Assembly: GCA_019916065.1 (NCBI GenBank)
Contig: CM034240.1
Coordinates: 43,349,180-43,413,179 of the forward strand
Reading direction: 5' to 3'
DNA length: 64,000 nt
Origin: Vitellaria paradoxa
Lineage: Eukaryota > Streptophyta > Magnoliopsida > Ericales > Sapotaceae
Shown here: positions 35,124 through 50,293 of the stretch, in pieces
Layout of the letters: every line of letters begins with the position of its first letter
Numbering within the stretch: position 1 is the stretch's first letter
Notes under the pieces: generated by a model
The model's database searches: none
What the model was told of the DNA's origin: nothing
Seen by the model: only the letters and a program-made list of their open reading frames with translations
Made by a program: the position numbers and the translations under genes

Positions 35124-36148
35124 CTTTAAAACTTTACAAATTTTCACAAAATTTAAATTTTTTAGTTACAGTACAAATCACGAGACTACAAATTTTACGA
35201 AATTCATATTAATTTCTACAACTCCAAACATGTAAGAAAGATTTGTTAAAAAAAAAAAATTACTAAAAATGCATTGTGGACTTATTGTTTTAATTAAAAA
35301 TACTTATTCTGTTATTCAAATGCATTTCAATTTTAAAAATTTAGGCCCTATTTGTTGGGTAAAAAATCAGCAAAAGTTATAAAAACTTATAAATATTTAT
35401 TTATTTTACCAACTTTTGTTAATTTTGTTTTTCGGGAGTTTATTTTCAAAATTTAAATTTTACAAACTTCTACAAAAAGTTAAAAAAGTTATTTACTTTT
35501 TTCCATTTTTTTAACATTTGTCAACTTTTTGTACAATTTTTTGACCAAAATCTTTGGAACGGCTTGCTTTGCACCGTTCTAACGGATAATTTTGGTCACT
35601 TTTAGTTGGTATTTCAAATACCAAAAAATAACTGACATTTTTTACTTTTTTTCAATTTTTGGTCACTTTTGGTCATCCAAACAGCCGTGTAATTGTTATA
35701 TTATTCGAATAATATAATTTTTTCAATAAATTATTCTAATAAATATCATATTTTTAAAAATTAAAATATCCATAACGATGCACTCTATTAAAAAAGCAAT
35801 TGACAGGCAGTCAATACGCATTTTTATTAAAAATTATTGGCAAAATGACATGACAATGGCATTTATATAATAGAGTACATTATTTTACTTGAAAAAAAAA
35901 GAAGTACATTATTTTAGAAGTTATACGATCATAAATAAGTCCAGAACTAATTGTGGTAAATTTAATCTGATTACGACAGAACCAGACCGACGGACCAACG
36001 TGTCAGGTCTGTGTTGGCTCTCTGCAAAACTGTGGATAGAAATTGTCCTCGGACGACATTTTATTTTGGCCTCAGCGTCTACTAGTCGCTCATGCTGATC
36101 TTCAGGATCGGTACTGTTTCGAAGCCACTGTGATCAAGAGGGAGCCAA
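35124..36148. other. MITE debris and possible upstream region of the 36149 ORF
   Basis: 35345-35690 has the look of a MITE (starts GGCCCTATTTGTTGGG, ends TCATCCAAACAGCCG) with eroded inverted ends. Beyond about 35930 the sequence becomes less AT-rich (CGACAGAACCAGACCGACGG), as expected for a promoter or 5' UTR if the small ORF downstream is real. Confidence 0.4.
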
Positions 36149-36289
36149 ATGGGTTGCTGCTTGGTCACCGATGGCATTAATTCGCTTCTGCTGGGATTCT
36201 TGTTGGCTTTGGCCATGGCGGTGCTCTTCTTCGTCCTCTGCAGTCCTCCTCCACGAGGGAGAGTTATCGTTTGTCGTTGTTGTTCTTGA
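36149..36289 (+). CDS. Candidate 46-residue membrane microprotein (unrecognised)
   Basis: ATG at 36149 (context CAAATGGG) opens a 46-codon frame ending TGA at 36287-36289. The product starts MGCCLVTDGINS: Gly2 plus Cys3 and Cys4 is a possible myristoylation/palmitoylation signal. Residues 13-31 are a strong hydrophobic segment (LLLGFLLALAMAVLFFVLC), followed by SPPPRGRV and a Cys-rich tail CRCCS. The local base composition is clearly less AT-rich than the desert around it. Codon use and flanks suit a short plant transcript, with T-rich downstream sequence and a possible poly(A) region. No family is recognised, and expression is not shown. It could be a fortuitous ORF. Confidence 0.35.
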   Translation: MGCCLVTDGINSLLLGFLLALAMAVLFFVLCSPPPRGRVIVCRCCS

Positions 36290-37738
36290 ATTCCTCTAAA
36301 ACCATGAAAAGCTCCAGTTCAATTAGCTGCTGTATGTTATGTGCTAGCTCACTATTGTTACTGTATCTGTTGAGAGTGTTGCTTTTCTTGTAATGTGGCA
36401 CTAATATTCCCAGTGATGCGTGTATGAAATCATTAATTAAGGCTCCTACTCTTAAATTGTTGTGTGGTACGTGGAATCTTTATTTCTTCTGAGGAACTGC
36501 ATTTTTAATTTTCACAAAAATCAAAATCTCTACTTCCGATGAGTTGGAATAGTAGTGCAAATCAACCGAATCTAGAAAAATAGTGGGGTGTTTGAATTAG
36601 ACATGTCGAGTCTAAAGAGTTTAAAAAATAAATGATTCTATTTAGTTTATTAATTTTTTAAGTTGGTCCCGAGTTAAGTTTTAATAATTCGATATTTTAT
36701 ACTATTTTAATTGAGTTAACTTTTATTCGATTCAATAGTATAATAAATTTAAAATTATAACTTGGATTCAATTTGTTTATGTTTCGAACCGAACTTGAAC
36801 GATTTTACGACCGAATCAAACTCAAGTAAACCTCCATCTAAATCACACAATCCTCCACTTAGGCGTCAAATTGTGCTATGATATTTGAATTAGTTAAGAT
36901 AAATTCTAATCAAATTCTTGAATTAAAAACGAATTCATTTTTTATCCCATAGTTTAAAAACATATGTAATATTATTTATAGTTACTAAAATGCACTACCA
37001 AGTTATTGCGAATAATCTTAAAATAATTTATTAATAAATATAATAATTATATATGAAATCATTGTACAAAATAGGATAGCTGCATCAAATCTTTAAATCT
37101 TTTTTAATAGATTCTCTCAATCAATCTTACGCTTTTCAAGAATCGGCGCCCTTGCATTTTTGCTCTGACTCTTGCTCCAGCTCTATATTAAGAACAAAAG
37201 GATATGAAACAGACAATCATATCGAGGCACTGACTCTTTAGATGCAATGTTGCCAACCACAACAGAGATTAGGAGAAAGATAATCTAGATGCTTGCACTC
37301 GCAGTCTTTTCTTTCTTAACTAAAATCAGAAGCCTTGCCCTCTGGCAGTAGCTTTTTTCCGTCCTTAATTTTACTCGCGGAAAAAAAAAAGGTATATGTA
37401 AATATTAAGGACTACTAATATAACTAATCCCAAAAACCAAAAAAGCAATTCTGATCAAAATAATCAACTTTTGAACAGCACAATCAGGCTGCAGTGTGCA
37501 CATTACGATTCTGTACTGGTGATATCAGCGCGTGGGATGACAATGGAAGAGACAATTCATGGAGGAACAACACAGTCAGCTACAAAAGGCAAACTGGATC
37601 AAAAGACTGAAAAATTAAATTGTCACAGAAAAGCTAATGTTCTGACAAGTCCCTTTTTATATCTCCATATAGTTTTTCATCCTCTCGTAATCGTGCCGAA
37701 ATTTCGACAACCAAAGTAAATAGCACCTGCTGTTTGTT
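36290..37738. other. Intergenic region and likely UBC27 3' UTR
   Basis: 36290-36500 would be the 3' flank of the small ORF. 36590-37130 is AT-rich filler. The part adjoining 37738 is the expected 3' UTR of the minus-strand UBC27 gene, but I see no unambiguous poly(A) signal. Confidence 0.4.
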
Positions 37739-40801
<3,063 letters not shown>

Positions 40802-41000
40802 TTTTTAACCAATTCTGCAGAGAGAGAGAGAGAGAGAGAGAGGAAGAATGGGAATCGAAGCTATGAAGCAGGAATTTTTCGGGTTGGAGAGTTTTTCTTT
40901 GAACGCACGACCTCTCACTCTCTCCGTCGGAAACTTTCGGTAACGCCGTCGCATGGAATATTTTCTTCTTCTTTTTTTATCTTTCCTTTAAAAAAAAAAA
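40802..41000 (-). promoter_or_regulatory. UBC27 5' UTR with CT tract
   Basis: An (AG)12 run at 40819-40842 reads as (CT)12 on the coding strand, starting about 18 bases before the ATG. Such pyrimidine patches are common near plant transcription starts. No clear TATA box close by. Confidence 0.45.
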
Positions 41001-41232
41001 AGTCTTGCTTTTCGAAAGAAAGAGGGAGAGAAGCGCGCAGAAACGAATCAATGGCGATTATAATATAAATATGTAAATATTAGAGTTTATTGTAACAACT
41101 CTAATCAATGGACTTAACACCAAAAAAAAAAAAACTCTAATCAATGGCAAATGGGCCCGTAAAAATATAAATGAGTGGGGAACAGGTAAGATTAATAATA
41201 CTAATAAATAAAGGCAACTGCTGAACTAATAA

Positions 41233-41401
41233 GGGGTGTTTTTTTTTTAAGTAATAAGAGATATTTAGATTGATAAAAAATGATAAAATTTGATAAAAGT
41301 TATAAGTTCGTAATTCGTACAATATGTAAAAAAATAAATAACTTTAAGAATTTTAATATTTTTTAATAATTTTTAATAATTTTTAACAAATCAAATACAC
41401 C
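41233..41401. mobile_element. Short family-A-type MITE (169 bp)
   Basis: It starts GGGGTGTTTTT and ends CAAATCAAATACACC. The body carries GATAAAAAATGATAAA, AAGTTCGTAATTCGTACAA and a TTTTTAATAATTTTTAA block, as in the other short copies. Confidence 0.6.
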
Positions 41402-41478
41402 AATGATTGCTAATAGTAGGAGTTGACTAATCCATATCTGATTCTCTATTCTTACATGTTTCAAAATTTCAAGCCTAA

Positions 41479-41754
41479 GGGACCGTTTGGCACCACTAAA
41501 AATTTTTAAAATATTACAATTTGCATTATGAATTGACACGTGGTACTTTAATAATTAATTGAATGTTGGTAAATTTTGTAAAAATTAAAGAAAGTTAAAA
41601 AAATTTAAAAAATGATAAAAGTTAAAAAAATTGATAAAAATTAAAGATCATTGTAAAAGTTAATTTGTATTTGGTGAAAAAAGTTGAAAAAAGTTTTAAA
41701 AAATTAATAAAAATTAGTTCTTATTTATTATTTATTTTTAGCCAAACAGCCCCT
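41479..41754. mobile_element. Palindromic MITE with GTTTGGC ends (276 bp)
   Basis: The left end GGGACCGTTTGGC matches the right end GCCAAACAGCCCC as an inverted repeat with few mismatches. The AT-rich interior has repeated TTGATAAAAATTAAAG-like motifs. Confidence 0.65.
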
Positions 41755-43672
41755 ACAAATCATTTTGATTACTATTACCATATTTTGTACTTATTTTCTA
41801 CCCATGCAAATAAATGATTACCATAGAAAGAGAAAGGGATGACAATTACAACTAATTTAAACTTAAGGTAAAGATGGCGTGAAAATAATTATTTGAAAAT
41901 TGAAACTTAATCATGAGATATTGGTGTTTAAAATAAGTGTTTATTTTATATACACTTTTTGTAATATACACTTTTTGTAATTTCAGTTGTGTATACTTAA
42001 ATTTCTCAGGTTTTATAAATGTGCCCTAAACTCTTTGATATTTATATTGCATTTACTATGACCCCTTACTAAATTTTTTACCTAAAAATTAACTTTTAAC
42101 CAATTTAATACTATGATAATTTATATATATATATATATATAATACAAATTTAAAATATAAATGTTATGCATAATAATTTAAAGTACTACCAATATAAAAA
42201 AAAGGTTCAAAAAAATTAATAAATTAATTGTAATGTAATTTTTATTAAAAAAAAAAGATACATGATATCATAATATAAATATTTTTTTATACCTAATATG
42301 AAGGCTAATAAAGAGGATCCGAATAAATATAATACAATCATCAGAAAGTTTAAAGTGCACAATTTTAAAAATTGTGGGTCTGAACGTTTAAAATTGAAAT
42401 CACAAATGATGTAGGTAAAATAAATTTTTAAACAAATTATATTTATATTATAAAACAACATACAATATATTAGGAATATTTGCTAATTTGACCCCAAAAA
42501 AATTAAAACCTAAAAGATAAAGATATTATGATCTCAATAAGTGGAAAAAGGCAAATAAGGTTGCGTTTGAATGCAATGGAAATAAAGCAAATGCGAAGTC
42601 CAGTTTGAGGACGATGATGGAGAATAAGTATTTTAGGGTGAGAGCACTAACATTTGATATGTAAAGACAATGAGTTTAAGAGTGAAAGTAGTGTATGTTT
42701 GGTAATTAGAATGGAATAAAATACTTTTAAATAATAATATTACTTTTATATAAAAAAAAAAACAAATATTCTACTTTGCACTTTATATGGGGTAGTTTCT
42801 TAATTGTCTCCACCATAAGTCATTTATCATTTAAAGGCTAAATGATGGAATGATCTAGAATATGACTTTTAAAATCGAATGCCCATACCCATTCCAATCT
42901 TATTTTATAATCAAACATTACCTAACTACCAATTTAAAAGTAAAATTTTTATGTATGGTAACTTTCTATGTATTAGTTCACTTTTATACTATGTTTGGAA
43001 CATGAATTTGTAAGAGAAAGAAAAAATAAAATTTATAATTTATGCAATTTATGTACCTTAGCCAAATAAAAGCTAAACTTTATTAATAATATCTATTCGT
43101 TTTAAGCTTTATTTTCTAACTCAATAAAAAATAAGAAATTTAAACCCTTCCACTTCATTTTATATTCTTATCATTTTTCTTTATTTTTCTTTTTTCTCCA
43201 TAAATTCATGTTTCAAGCATAACCTTGATGGGAGAGGAAATTAAAAATGGTAAAGAATTAAAATTTATTGCCAAACGGGCCTTTTGTGTATGGTAGTAAT
43301 GTTCATGGTTTGATAGAAATTCCATAGAAGATATAGACATGGAGATAAATCTCTCCGATTAAGTTCCAACTCGATAACCTTTTGATTCGAGGGAAGTTTC
43401 CAGGTGACATTAATTTGTGCATCGAAGGCAGGGCGGATGGAGCAAGTTTTCAATAATCCTCATTTAATTTGAACGGAGTTTGAATTATATGTTTAATTTT
43501 TTTTATTTAATTATTAATTTGTTTTGGAAAAAAGTACTAGTAGTTGAATAAATCAACTGACTGAGGCCCTACTTGCTGTCGGTGATTCAAAGGTAAAGGA
43601 GGCTCTACCATGTTTGCAGCTGGCCAGTAGTGTTTGGTTGGCCATCTCAAAACCTTCATCATCGTGTACTAT
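41755..43672. other. Gene-free AT-rich stretch
   Basis: TA repeat at about 42122-42142, a GTTTGGAACATGAATTTG motif at about 42989, and otherwise unclassified AT-rich DNA. ORFs are short and hydrophobic from AT bias only. Confidence 0.5.
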
Positions 43673-44001
43673 GGCCTCGTTTGGTCATTAAGAAAAAATT
43701 CTAAAAATTTCTATAAATTTCAAGTATTCATTTATTTTTAATTTTTTATCATCACTAATTTCAAAAAAATTTTAATATTTCGCTAAAAAAATAAAAATCT
43801 AGAGTAGATTAACCGAATGTGTAAATTTTTTATATAATTATATTCTTCATGTTGAAAACTTTCAAATGAGTACCATTATCGCTATTTTTGATAAATTTTT
43901 TGAATCCGTGACTACTTTTCAAATAAAAAAAGATGCTAAAATTAATTTTAAAATCATCTTTTATCTTAATTTATCTTATTTTTTTTTACTCCAAACGAGA
44001 C
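43673..44001. mobile_element. MITE, inverse relative of 8338-8700
   Basis: The ends are GGCCTCGTTTGG and CCAAACGAGAC. The interior, read in reverse complement, matches the nested MITE at 8338-8700, for example GTACTCATTTGAAAG, CCGAATGTGTAAAT and ATTTCGCTAAAAAAATAAAA on this strand. Confidence 0.7.
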
Positions 44002-44139
44002 TTATAACGTATAAAAATAATTGCAATCAATCCACCAAGTGACAAATTGAGCGGTCAGAAAAAGCACACCTCTTGTTGCCTCGCAGCTTCCGGATCAGTT
44101 TTTGTCCCGTGGATTTGTCAAGAGTTCAACAGAAGCTGG

Positions 44140-44479
44140 GGCCGGTTTGGCGTTGCCAAAATTGAGATAAAATATAATTTAAATTATTTTTTATGTTTAA
44201 AATATAATCATAAATTATAAAAAAAATAAAAATTAATAGTCTCGCCTGAACGAATTTTTGTCTATTCAAATGGATTTAAACAAATATTTTTTGAGTTTTA
44301 TATCATAATTTCGTGAAATTTATAAAAATATTATTAAGATTTGTAGAAATTTGTTAGGATTTATAAAAATATATAAATTTATAGAGATTCATATAATTTG
44401 AGATAAACAAAAAAGTTTGATAGGGAATTATAAAATTTTAAAAATTTTTTAGATATTTTTCGAAACTTCAAACGAGCCC
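44140..44479. mobile_element. MITE with GTTTGG/CAAACGAGCCC ends
   Basis: It begins GGGGCCGGTTTGGCG and ends ACTTCAAACGAGCCC. The interior includes a GCCTGAACGAATTTTTGTC block similar to the CGGAACG blocks of family A. No ORF. Confidence 0.55.
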
Positions 44480-45220
44480 ATGATGGAGAAAATTAGACTC
44501 CCATACCACTGCAGTAATGCATAAAATTAGGTAATGCATAAAATTAGAGGGAGGGAGACGTTATGTGTGTAATTTTTATTAGTTTTTTTAAAATAAAATA
44601 AAAATTATAAAAACTCTAATAAAAATGTTTCAAATAATAATTAATAATTAATAAAGGGCATTTAAAGAAAATAAAAAATATATAAAAAGAATGAACAATT
44701 AGAGAGTATTTAAGACAGATAAGAATATTAAAATGTGAAATTGTGAGAGTTGCAAAAATTTTCTTTTCGATGCAACTGATGTTATGGGTAGTTATGGGGA
44801 GAAGTAAAGAGACCTCACCAATTTCAAGCTCCACCGAAGCTGGAAGACGCTGCGCGCGTGGTTTTTGTTATTTTTTATTTTAAATAAAATAGAAATTAAA
44901 AATTGACAAAAATGTTTCAAATATTAAATAGTTAACTTAAGAGCGTAATAAAAAAAAAATTGGCAAAAAGTGTATCAAAAAGTAAATAGTGAGTTGTCAG
45001 TGATATTTAAAAAATTAATAATTAATTAAGTGGCGGTTAAAGAAAACTATAAAAATATCGAATATTCAAGAGACATTGGCAAAAATAGAAAATTATGAAA
45101 TTACTTAATTATATCATAGTTATAAAATTTTTTATTTTGCCAACGTTAAAATTATAGAAAGTTACAGGGAGTGAAATTGTTCAAAACAGGACACCAATGT
45201 TTCTATAAATTACGTTTTCC

Positions 45221-45383
45221 GTTTGGAGTAACAAAAAATTTTAAAAAATAATGAAAAAATAATGACAAAATATAAAAGTTATTCACTTTTTATTCCACTA
45301 CATAAATTACGAACCTACAACTTCTCACTTTATCTTATTTATCTCACTTTATCTTATTTATCTCACTTTTTGTCACTCCAAAC
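45221..45383. mobile_element. Short palindromic family-A-type MITE (163 bp)
   Basis: GTTTGGAGTAACAAAAA at the left pairs with TTTTTGTCACTCCAAAC at the right. Inside are the family marks TTATTCACTTTTTATTCCAC, AAATTACGAACCTACAA and a duplicated ATCTCACTTTATCTTATTT. Confidence 0.75.
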
Positions 45384-46475
45384 GCAAATACACATCTGCA
45401 TCGTTAGATCATGAAAATTTTTCTAATTTTTCAGCGTACACTCCGTTTGAAATAGTAGATTTGATGTGATTTGATTTCATTTAACAAAAATTCTAATTAA
45501 TTCTTATGTTTGGAATTAAAATAAAATTATATAAATTAGATTTAATTTAATTTCATAACTTAAATTTTAAAATTTTATAGAATTTGAAATCAAATACAAA
45601 TTAATAGGATTTGATGAGAATTCATTATTTTCTTAAATAATTTAAGTAGACAAATTTATTCTCTTATATCATATTTATCATATTTTTGACTTCCTATTCA
45701 CACGGTCAAATTTGATATTCACTCAAATCAAATCAATTCAATTCTTAAATTTAAATTGTGCTCCAAATACAAAATTGTATTTGTCAAATCAAAGCAATTC
45801 AATTTCTTATCAAAAAAAAATCAATTCTAATAGTAAAATATTTCCAACAGAATGATATTGTTTGTTTCTTTTTGTGTGGGAGTGATGGAGTAATATCCAT
45901 TACAATCTAAAAATATCTTATAGAGAGCTTATTTTAGGGTTCGTTTGGATCCTTAAAAATTTTTTTAAAATTTCAAAATACTTCAAAAATTTTTAAATTC
46001 TTTTAATCAAATTTTATCATGTGTTATTTTTACATCACATCAACACCATTTTTCAGTTTTTTTTTTTTCTGATTTTTTTACCACTTCAAACACCTCCTTA
46101 GACTTAAAAAGATAATGACAAATGCTAGACTCGATATTCAAATTTTCCTTTTTTTTTTTCCGAACCAGGAGTTCTTTAGTTTCTTCAAGTAATTTATTTC
46201 AATTCAAATATTAGTTTTATTATTAAATAGCAAACGAACACCCAACACAAATACCTTAAGTTATACCTAAAGATTGAAAAGATATATATTGAGTTGGTTT
46301 GAAGTAATAAAAAATAAGATTAAGTAAAATAATTTGAGATAAATTGTAAGTTTGTAATTTGTGTAGTGAAATAAAAAGTAATAAATATTAAAAATTTTTA
46401 AATATTTTTGAAAGTTTATAATATGTCAAACACACCAATAGATTACTGCCACCTTAATGATACGATTGAAGGGTA
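45384..46475. other. Gene-free AT-rich stretch with MITE debris
   Basis: Possible MITE at about 45943-46105 (GGTTCGTTTGGATCC ... CTTCAAACACCTCC) and another family-A-like start at about 46293 (GTTGGTTTGAAGTAAT). No gene. Confidence 0.45.
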
Positions 46476-46489
46476 AGTTGCATATTCTT

Positions 46490-46757
46490 CTGGGATCAGG
46501 AAGAAACCTGCAGCCGCTGTTTGATGGTGCGCATTGGGTGAAACCCGTCCCGTGGATCAAGTCGGCAATGGCCGGACGATGTGGTAAACTAGCCTAAGTA
46601 AACCCTGACTGACCGACTCGACCGAAAGAGTTTTTAGAAGTCCACCAAAACGGTAATTTGACCCTCCCCAAAGAGAGAGTCAAACTTGAAACCTCACGTG
46701 ACCCTAAGTCTTTAGGCACACTAGAATCCCCTACTCGACCACCCCGAAGGCCTGGTG
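46490..46757 (-). mobile_element. tRNA-derived SINE, minus orientation (268 bp)
   Basis: It is flanked by the perfect 14-bp direct repeat AGTTGCATATTCTT (46476-46489 and 46758-46771). On the minus strand it opens CACCAGGCCTTCGGGG with a perfect pol III A box TGGTCGAGTAG (46731-46741) and a degenerate B box GTTTCAAGTTT (46682-46692). Composition is far less AT-rich than the surroundings. The 3' end lacks an obvious poly(A) tail. It is not a tRNA gene: no cloverleaf closes. Confidence 0.75.
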
Positions 46758-46771
46758 AGTTGCATATTCTT

Positions 46772-48346
46772 TATCGATTGAGAGGTGGAAGTTAGAAGAT
46801 GATCAAAGTAATTGTAGGAAGAGGGCTGCGTGGCAAATTGAAGTAGGCAAAATCAAATGAAATGTAAAACCAAAGCATTAATTCAAAGCTTTGAAAACAG
46901 ATACAATGAATGAATGATCCAGCTGATGAAATTGGAAAAGCGAAGCTAGTCAAACAGTCTCGAATGCTCGCCATAAATAGAGAATCCACGCCACCATCAA
47001 CAACCCATCCTCAACTTGCAAAATAATTGGTGTTAAAATAAAAAATAAATAAATAAATAATAAGAAGAGATAAAAAGCGACTGAGGTATGCTCTGCGCTA
47101 GGCTGGCACGCGTCACCCGTAAGCAATGAGAGAGAGGGAGAGAGAGAGAGAGAGAGCGAACACGTCTCCCAACAAAACTTGCAGCGCATCGCATACGTCT
47201 CATCTTATCTCATAACGTTCGATTGAAATGACTGGCCACAGTAGATAAATAATCGGGAAATAATGGAGTGTGTTTGAAAGTTATATAAAAATATATAAAA
47301 TTATAAAAATTAATGTCTTGTATTTGTATTGTGAGTGAGAATTTAAATTTTGTGATATCGTAATTCTTATTATAAAATTTTGTATTTTTTTTATCAACTC
47401 CAAATAAGGACAAATATTACAAGCTAATACATGATAATGAATATAATATAAATTAATTTTTTATATAAAATTATTTTATTATACTTAATTAGTGAGATAA
47501 GAGATTTGGTTTACTAGAAATAATTCTATACTTTTAAATTTTAGTGGAAATCAAATTTAGAAGTAAGAATATGATATTCACACTGTGGTATTTTTAATTC
47601 TATATTTTGAGAGATTAATAATTCAAAGAAATTACTAATCTCTTCTTTTTTTTATATGCCTTATAAAATTCGAATCAATTTGCCGTATTTTAATTAATCT
47701 TTGCGGACACTTAGGTAAGGTTCTAATAACCAAGACTAAATCTAATTTTTTTTTATTAATATTAAATTTAAGATTTGTGAGATTTGTGGATAACAAATCT
47801 AATCTCAAGTCCTACATCTCCCAAACAAATTATTATTTATACATGAATTATGTCATATATGGATGAAATAATATAACACTTGTAGCATATATTGTTTTAG
47901 TAGAATAAAAGTGAATGGGCTCATGGCATATCTATAATTTAATGTTTGAATGAGAAGCTTCAAAAATTATGAATAAAGACAGCTAATAAAACTTTTGATA
48001 ATTTTTTATTTTTTTCCTATATTTATTGGGGGGTGATCTATCCCTCCACCCCTAGATCCGACATTAATCAAAGTATTTTATTTTGGTTAAAATTTTTAGT
48101 GAAACAGTAGAACTGAAAGTCATCTTTTCTTTCTAAATAATGAAAAAACATTGCAATTAAGGATGACAATTGCAGCTCGTGTATCTAAATAACCATGTCA
48201 TAACATGAATAAGGTTAATATTAATCTGACATAATTAATTAAACATGTCATGATAATAAATCCTAACACTAATACTTTTATTAAACGGGTTACACGTGTA
48301 ATTGATTTAATAAATATATCAAATTATATGACAAATAAAACCTATT
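46772..48346. other. Gene-free stretch
   Basis: A GA repeat at about 47127-47155, AAAT repeats at about 47038-47062 and a possible MITE at about 47266-47407 (GTGTGTTTGAAAG .. AACTCCAAATAAGG). No supported gene. Confidence 0.45.
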
Positions 48347-48362
48347 AATTAAACAATTCAAA

Positions 48363-48564
48363 GACCCCGCGGTCTAACGTGGTGGTTGAGGCGAGCCTCT
48401 TCTAGAGTTTACATACTGGAGTGTGGGGGTTCGAATCGCCTCAGGTGCACTACCGTGACTTAAACGGTGGGATACCTTACGTCGGGCCGCTCTCCCCCGG
48501 TTTGGCAAGTCGGAATGAGTTCAAAGGGCTCTGTCCGACCCAGGCTCCGGGTCATCAAAAAAAA
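48363..48564 (+). mobile_element. tRNA-derived SINE with 16-bp target duplication (about 202 bp)
   Basis: A perfect 16-bp direct repeat AATTAAACAATTCAAA (48347-48362 and 48565-48580) brackets it. The head has a perfect A box TGGTTGAGGCG (48383-48393) and a near-perfect B box GGTTCGAATCG (48428-48438) at tRNA-like spacing. The body is GC-rich (GGGCCGCTCTCCCCCGG) and the tail is TCATC followed by about nine A. All hallmarks of a plant SINE mobilised by LINE machinery. The intact duplication indicates a fairly recent insertion. Confidence 0.9.
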
Positions 48565-48839
48565 AATTAAACAATTCAAAATCATGACAAGGTGAGAATC
48601 AAAATGATTAATGCTAAAATTTATATTTATATATAATAAGTAAATTATTTTATATATGAATATAATTAATCATACTTAAGAAGTTAACTAACAATCAAAT
48701 ATAAATGAGACACTAAAGTTTTATCTTTAAAGAAAAACATAAATATAATTATAATATTAGTACAACCACTATTAGTTAACATGCTCTCAATAAATTTAAT
48801 TAATCTCCGTGTCGTATTATATTGTGTTATTAGGAATTG

Positions 48840-50230
48840 TCTTTAGGCCATGAATATGAAAATTTACTACGACATTGAATTTATAAGCAAGGAAAAGGTA
48901 TGGGTTCATTTACATCTATTAAAATTATGTGCCATAACTTTAGTGATTTACATGTAGCGAAAAAAAAGGTGAAATTGTAATCATCTAACAATGTGAGACA
49001 TAAATAAATAAATTTGTGAGTGAAAAAAAAAAAGAAAAGAAGAGATTAGGAGAGATAACGGAGGAGAGTGCTGCGCAAGAATGGAATGTAAAAGAATAGG
49101 AGAGACAAAAATTTTTAATTAAAAATTAGAATTTAAAAAAATAATAAAAAAGTATAATAGCGAATATAGAGAGTGCCACATAGAATTGGATAATAAATTT
49201 TGATTGGTTTTACAAAATAAGTCAAATTAAAAATATTATTATTAATCTTATGTTGTACTTTATAAAATAAAATAAATATAATCAATGTGAGCAAATTTAA
49301 ATTTAAAATTAAAATTTAAAAAAAATAGCTACTCTCAAGCCTGATTAATAGTTAGAAAATTTTTTGTATTGTTTAACTTTTAAAAATATTAAAAATTATT
49401 ATTATGAAAGAAATAGCCTAATTATCTTTAAGAGTTTTTATTTATTTTTTTATATAATTCATAATGTATTTGAAATATGTAAATTTTATAACTATATTGA
49501 ATTTATAAACTTGTAGGCACCCATGAGTTTATTCACGTCTATTAAAATTATAAGTCACAACTGTATTGATTTTATATATGCAAAAAAAAAAAAAAAAAAG
49601 TGAAATTGTAGTCATCTAAGTAACATGGGACCAAAAAAATAAACTTTATGAATGAAAAGAGATAAGAAAAGAGGTAAGAATGAAAGAAAAAAGTGCTATG
49701 TAAGATTAGAATAAAGAAAAAGAGGAGAGACGAAATTTTAAATTTAAAATTAGAATTTAGAAAAAATTTACTCCTAAAACTAATTTTATTCAAATATTCA
49801 TAAAAATAAAAAAGTATAATAGTGAATATAGGGAACACTCACATAGGATTCGATAATAAATTTTTGATTAATTTTACAAAAATACTCAAATTAAAAATAT
49901 TATTATTAATCATCGTGCTTTATAACATAAAATAAATGTAATCGATGTGACCAATTTAAATTTTAAATTAGGATTTATAAAAAATAACTACACCCAAGGT
50001 TAAATAATATTTAGGTATTTTTTGTATTTTTAAATTTTAAAATTAATAAGAGTTGTTATTATGAGAGAATAACCTAATTATCATTTAATTATTTTTATTT
50101 TTAATATAAATTTTAATGTATTTAAAATATGTAAATTTTACAACTATATTAAATTTATGATCAAGTGGGGTCCCTTATACAAACTATTGAGTTCATTAAC
50201 ATCTATTAAACCATAATTAGTTTTATATAT
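48840..50230. repeat. Diverged tandem repeat, unit about 620-665 bp, two copies plus part of a third
   Basis: Matching landmarks recur in the same order. GTTCATTTACATCTATTAAA occurs near 48903, GTTTATTCACGTCTATTAAA near 49526 and GTTCATTAACATCTATTAAA near 50190. GTGAAATTGTA.TCATCTAA occurs near 48970 and 49600. GGAGAGA(C)..AATTTT, AGTATAATAG(C/T)GAATATAG, and ATTAAAAATATTATTATTAATC occur in both units. No ORF. The copies differ by many substitutions and indels, so they are old. Confidence 0.8.
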
Positions 50231-50293
50231 GAAAAAAAATGAAGTAAAAAAAATTTGATAAAAAATTAATCATGAAATTTGAACAAATCTAAC

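Noticed and set aside
48383..48438. tRNA gene suggested by A and B boxes
   Set aside because: The flanks do not close an acceptor stem, there is no CCA-type end, and the 16-bp target duplication and poly(A) tail show a SINE.
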